Of a stretch of 64,000 nt of DNA, positions 60,562 through 64,000 are shown piece after piece. How positions within the stretch are numbered: position 1 is the stretch's first letter; every line of letters begins with the position of its first letter. The notes under the pieces are model-generated. The model was given only the letters and a program-made list of their open reading frames with translations, was not told where the DNA came from and searched no databases. Location of the stretch: NCBI RefSeq assembly GCF_020329485.1, contig NZ_JAGKJI010000004.1, positions 1 through 64,000 on the forward strand, read 5' to 3'. Source of the DNA: Bradyrhizobium cenepequi (GTDB lineage Bacteria; Pseudomonadota; Alphaproteobacteria; Rhizobiales; Xanthobacteraceae). The translations under genes and the position numbers were made by a program.

Positions 60562-61197
60562 TCAGGGCGCAACCAGCTTCTTGCGAATTGCATAGCGAAC
60601 CAGCTCGGCCGTGGATGACATGCCTAGCTTGCGCATGGCCGACGCCCGGTGGGTCTCGACGGTTTTCACACTAAGCTTCAATATGGAACTGATGGCCTTG
60701 TTGGTATGTCCCTCCGCAATCAACTGAACTACGTTCTGCTCCCGCGACGTGAGGAGTGTGCCGGACTTGTTTTGCTTGTTAAGCTGGTAATCGGTCAGCA
60801 ATTTCTCCAACACGACGCTGGTAAAGTAAGGTCGGCCCTCGAGCAGGGCCTCGATTGCTGAAATGAGATGTTTCCTGGCATCCGATTTGAGCAGGAAGCC
60901 ACGTATCCCGATCAGAAGGGCCTCGGTCAGGATCTCCTCGTTTTCGTGCATGGTGAGGATCAATACTTCCGAACGCAGGCGAAGCGTCTTGACGCGGCGG
61001 CTGACTTCCAGTCCGTTCACGAGAGGCATGGAATAGTCGGCAATGATGATGTCCGGTCTCGTTTCCAACGCCAATGCGATTGCCTGCTCGCCGTCGGGCG
61101 CTTCTGCAGCTACAATCCAGTTGGAGCGCGTCTCAACGATCGCACGAAGTCCGGAACGTACGACTTCATGGTCATCCGCAATCAGGATGCGTTTCAC
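60562..61197 (-). CDS. NarL/FixJ-type response regulator
   Basis: 211 residues from GTG 61197 (AGGAACG upstream), chosen because VKRILIADDHEVVRSGLRA aligns with the ATG start of the paralog at 62032. The receiver has Asp-Asp, the phospho-Asp in IIIADYSMP and a Lys in LLKSDAR. The LuxR helix-turn-helix is LTSREQNVVQLIAEGHTNKA with VKTVETHRASAMRKLG. It is likely the output of the histidine kinase encoded upstream at 62104. Confidence 0.92.
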   Translation of the reverse strand: MKRILIADDHEVVRSGLRAIVETRSNWIVAAEAPDGEQAIALALETRPDIIIADYSMPLVNGLEVSRRVKTLRLRSEVLILTMHENEEILTEALLIGIRGFLLKSDARKHLISAIEALLEGRPYFTSVVLEKLLTDYQLNKQNKSGTLLTSREQNVVQLIAEGHTNKAISSILKLSVKTVETHRASAMRKLGMSSTAELVRYAIRKKLVAP

Positions 61198-61411
61198 AGC
61201 GTCGTTCCTATACGCTGGGCGCCAGGGCTGTCGGACAGTCAACAGCGATAGCCGACAGCGAGTTCAGAATCATACTGGTTGGCGTTCCAGCGGTTATCCC
61301 GCGAAACCCTGGGATTTCGTGGGCAATGTACTGAGGTCAGCTACCCCTGGGTCCACGGCAAAGGCTGAACGACAGAACGATCAGGCGCCGGATCGCCAGC
61401 GCCCTGATGCA

Positions 61412-62032
61412 TCATGCTTCCAGCAGCCGGGCACGAACCGCGTAGCGAACCAGGTCTGCCGTCGAGTGGATGTCCAGCTTGCGCATCGCGGCCGCCCGGT
61501 GCGCTTCGGCGGTCTTGACGCTAAGGTTCAGAATGGCGCCAATGCCCTTGTTGCTGTAGCCCTCTGCAATGAGCTTGACCACCAATCGCTCCCGCGGCGA
61601 GAGCCTGTCTCTATCTCCGGTCGAGCCCTCGTTCGACTCGGACGAACAGCTATCGGTACAAAATGGCTTGTGGACCAAAAGCGACTCGACCGCCGCCAAC
61701 AGGAGCCTGTTGGCATCCGATTTCAACACGAATCCCCGGGCGCCCGCCTCGAATGCCTGCTGCGCCAGAAGGTCGGAGTTGTGCACCGTGAAGATCAGTA
61801 CCTCCGTCGGCAGACGATATTCCCTGATCCGCCGCGCGACCTCCACTCCCGTCATGCGCGGCATGGAGAAGTCGACGATCGCGATATGGGGCTGGTTCGC
61901 TATCGCCGCGGCAAGGGCCTTGCTGCCGTCGTTGACCTCAGCAACGACTTCCCAGTCGGCACGTTGTTCCAGAACCGCTCGCAGTCCCGACCGTACCGCT
62001 TCATGATCATCCGCGATAAGAAAGCGCTTCAT
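61412..62032 (-). CDS. NarL/FixJ-type response regulator (paralog)
   Basis: 206 residues. Receiver: FLIADDHEAVRSGLRAVLEQ, phospho-Asp in IAIVDFSMPRMTG, Lys in VLKSDANR. LuxR output: LSPRERLVVKLIAEGYSNKG and VKTAEAHRAAAMRKLD. It resembles the regulator at 60562-61197 over its length, a tandem duplication. It lies 71 bp downstream of the histidine kinase gene. Confidence 0.93.
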   Translation of the reverse strand: MKRFLIADDHEAVRSGLRAVLEQRADWEVVAEVNDGSKALAAAIANQPHIAIVDFSMPRMTGVEVARRIREYRLPTEVLIFTVHNSDLLAQQAFEAGARGFVLKSDANRLLLAAVESLLVHKPFCTDSCSSESNEGSTGDRDRLSPRERLVVKLIAEGYSNKGIGAILNLSVKTAEAHRAAAMRKLDIHSTADLVRYAVRARLLEA

Positions 62033-62103
62033 GGCAGGAGAGCTCCGACTCCTGTGGCATCGCCTAGCTCAGCCGGCACCGGCGAGCCGAGTTCGACTGC
62101 AGA

Positions 62104-63312
62104 CTAGTGGACCCGTTTGCGCGGATCATGATGACGTGGACGGCCTTTGGCCGACTGCGTTTTTCCAGTCGCCGGCCCGCGCGGGAACACTGCGGATAAT
62201 GTCGTGCCGGGCCGTCCCGTTCCCGGCCCGGAGCGGATCTCGAGGGTGCCTCCGATTTGCTGAAGTCTAACCCTCATCGCTGGGATTCCGACGCCGGGCG
62301 GCTCTGCCATCGCTTCGTCGCGGGCTTGGCCGGGTGGCATGCCGCGCCCATCGTCGCTGACCCTTAGTTGGAAGTGGTTGTCGGTTGACTCGATCGCGAT
62401 CTTGACTTCCGTCGCTCTTGCGTGACGAAAGACATTCGTCAGCGCCTCCTGAACCACCCGCAGCAGTGAACGCTGCGTTTCGTAAGGTAGTCGATCGATC
62501 TCGGACGAGATGCTGGCATCGACTCTCAATGATGTGCGCACCGCGAACCCTTCTGCATATCTCTCCAACGCCGCCTTCAACCCGGCAACCGTCAGATTTT
62601 GCGGGTGCAGCAGGTAGGCAAAGGCCCGGATTTCTTTGATCGCCTGATCAATCGACGCATCGATATCGTCGCAAAGTCCCTCGGCTTTCGCCGGCTCACT
62701 CAAGCTGCTCCGCATCCGCATCACCCCGAGGCTCGCGGCAATCAAATGCTGGCAGGTCGAATCGTGGAGATCGGAGGCAATCCGCTGCTGCATGTCTTCC
62801 TGAATGGATACCAGCGTGGCATTCTTGCTTGCATTGCTGTCGGAGAGCGTTCCGAAGTCTTGGGATGACGCTCCTTCCACGACCCGATGGCTACCGATCA
62901 ACGTGACAATGCTGCCGGTCAGGGAATCGCAAATCGGCGCAACGATCGTCTCGACGATTCGTGGCAATCCTCCAAGAGCGAGCCGATGTCGGATCCGGAC
63001 CTCGGCGATTCTGGCACGACAAATATCGAGCACCTCATGGACGGACCTTGCATCCTGTTGCCCCATACAGTCGGAAACGGCCATCCCCCGGATGTCTTCC
63101 GACGCGATCCCAACAAGAGATTCGAATGCTGGGTTTATGTCCTCATAAACAAAGCGCCCTCCGCATGAAGGGCGCATCACAAAGAGAAGGTCAGAAGCGA
63201 CCTTCCAATACAGCCGATCGCGCGCGCTCGATGCACCAATGCTTGGCCATCCCTGTGCATTGGTTCGATCCGACCCGCACGTGGGAGCACTATGTTGCTT
63301 CACGGTACGCAC
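62104..63312 (-). CDS. Cytosolic PAS-domain sensor histidine kinase (HisKA_3/NarX type)
   Basis: 402 residues without membrane segments. A PAS domain covers about residues 35-145 (DLLFVMRPSCGGRFVYEDINPAFESLVGI read in parts). The phospho-acceptor His is in RIASDLHDSTCQHL, typical of HisKA_3. The ATPase domain shows the N box VVQEALTNVFRHARA, VSDDGRGMPP and a GVGIPAMRVRLQQIGG lid. It pairs with the two NarL-type regulators encoded downstream. The signal is intracellular and unknown. Confidence 0.92.
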   Translation of the reverse strand: MRTVKQHSAPTCGSDRTNAQGWPSIGASSARDRLYWKVASDLLFVMRPSCGGRFVYEDINPAFESLVGIASEDIRGMAVSDCMGQQDARSVHEVLDICRARIAEVRIRHRLALGGLPRIVETIVAPICDSLTGSIVTLIGSHRVVEGASSQDFGTLSDSNASKNATLVSIQEDMQQRIASDLHDSTCQHLIAASLGVMRMRSSLSEPAKAEGLCDDIDASIDQAIKEIRAFAYLLHPQNLTVAGLKAALERYAEGFAVRTSLRVDASISSEIDRLPYETQRSLLRVVQEALTNVFRHARATEVKIAIESTDNHFQLRVSDDGRGMPPGQARDEAMAEPPGVGIPAMRVRLQQIGGTLEIRSGPGTGRPGTTLSAVFPRGPATGKTQSAKGRPRHHDPRKRVH

Positions 63313-63637
63313 TCGCCTTCCACGCAGCTCTCGATGCTGAGAGCCGCCCCTTACCTAGGCCAACCTCCCCTACCCGATCGGATATGTAGCCGCATTCTAC
63401 ACCGTCAGGTAGAAAAGCGCCATCGACGTGGAGCAATCTTAGCCTGGAACTCGCGAATTCGTGCTCTAAGCACCGGTTGTGAATGGACGGCAGCGAATAG
63501 GTACAACAATGATAAAAATGCGGAGGAGCCATCCGCGAGTTGCACGAGGCCAAGGCTTTTCATAACCGCCATTCATGACCTGCTAACAATTGGCACTAAG
63601 TGCATATTCCACACCGGCATGGAAATCGGGTCTTCCT

Positions 63638-63836
63638 TCAGATCCGCGGGGTGCCGTAGGCAGTCAAGCCGGCGAAGACGCCGACGCCAACTATCGAGAT
63701 CAACCAGTCAAGTCGAGCCGAGCGCAGCAAGAGGTTGATCAAGCTTGCGACGATGATTCTAATCAATCCCATGAACAAGAAGGTGCCCAGCCCGGATAGG
63801 TCACGCCTAGTCGTGTACCCAAGAATGTTGAGCGCC
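63638..63836 (-). pseudogene. Fragment of a Bax inhibitor-1 (YccA/BI-1) family membrane protein gene
   Basis: The minus-strand translation ALNILGYTTRRDLSGLGTFL, FMGLIRIIVASLINLLL and ISIVGVGVFAGLTAYGTPRI-stop follows the middle of BI-1 proteins (usual GYTT-RDLSG-G-FL-MGL and VFAGLTA-DTQRIKEMY). It lacks a start and is cut at the DTQRIK site by a stop, so it is a remnant. The rest of the DNA from 63313 to the window end shows no other supported gene. Confidence 0.7.
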
Positions 63837-64000
63837 CCGACCTCCTGGGACCTGGTGCCACGCGGGATGCCCGCGATGCGCAGTTTCTGCGGTCAGTTCC
63901 TACATAGAATCCCCGATGGGCGAGCGGCAAAGGCACCGATAAGGTCGTAGTCATCGGCCAGCCGGCTTCCGCATTCTCTGCCGCCCTTAGTCAGCGCTAT

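Noticed and set aside
1-64000. CRISPR array, prophage or intact transposon
   Set aside because: No regularly spaced repeats, phage structural genes or complete transposase were seen.

Overview
The window looks like an accessory-rich chromosomal stretch of a Bradyrhizobium-type alphaproteobacterium. The reasons are the high GC content, the many ABC and Bug-type solute transporters, a small DUF3551-type secreted protein, the WGPR-rich secreted protein, and an intergenic palindromic repeat of the kind common in Bradyrhizobium and Rhodopseudomonas. The genus is an inference. There is no rRNA, CRISPR array, intact tRNA or intact transposase.

1-3.8 kb: a cell-surface-signalling block on the minus strand. 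It holds a periplasmic STN-TonB_C protein, an ECF sigma factor, a FecR-type regulator and the 5' end of a filamentous-haemagglutinin-like exoprotein that runs off the window. 3.8-5.6 kb has no convincing gene but contains the 3' half of a tRNA-Arg(CCG), a likely scar of island integration.

5.6-9.6 kb: a Rieske ring-hydroxylating oxygenase (alpha, beta, ferredoxin), a Bug-family binding protein and a divergent MarR regulator with a candidate operator.

9.7-21.4 kb: the most unusual unit. A ten-gene minus-strand operon encodes a benzaldehyde-lyase-like ThDP enzyme, an SDR, a zinc alcohol dehydrogenase, a complete LIV-type ABC importer, a linalool dehydratase/isomerase-like enzyme and an unanchored SCO-like thioredoxin-fold protein. 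Two paralogous TetR regulators flank it, and a pair of palindromic operators 30 bp apart lies at its promoter. I read it as an undescribed import and degradation pathway for a hydroxylated (tertiary alcohol or acyloin-like) compound.

22.3-31.5 kb: a sugar cluster with a MalEFGK-type importer, polyol dehydrogenase, a PfkB kinase closely resembling sulfofructose kinase YihV, a LacD/YihT-type class I aldolase, a LacI regulator with a perfect 16-bp operator, and an SDR. 31.5-39.5 kb: a ClC channel, then GntR, GMC oxidoreductase, MR/MLE enolase and an SsuABC-type ABC transporter.

39.5-50.6 kb: decayed and rearranged DNA (fragments of argininosuccinate lyase, TRAP DctM, gluconolactonase, LivF, an IS630 transposase and the aldolase tail) surrounding a second Mfd-like helicase and a VOC / Asp-Glu racemase / MmgE-PrpD / Bug / AraC cluster. 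A 144-bp copy of the aldolase tail and a diverged ~90-bp repeat occur at both ends of the 22-50 kb segment.

50.8-57.3 kb: ectoine and hydroxyectoine biosynthesis (ectABCD), an MHS-family transporter, and a divergent methyltransferase plus small basic protein. 57.4-64 kb: a membrane alpha/beta hydrolase, small secreted proteins (one frameshifted), a sensor kinase with two NarL-type response regulators, and a Bax-inhibitor-1 fragment.
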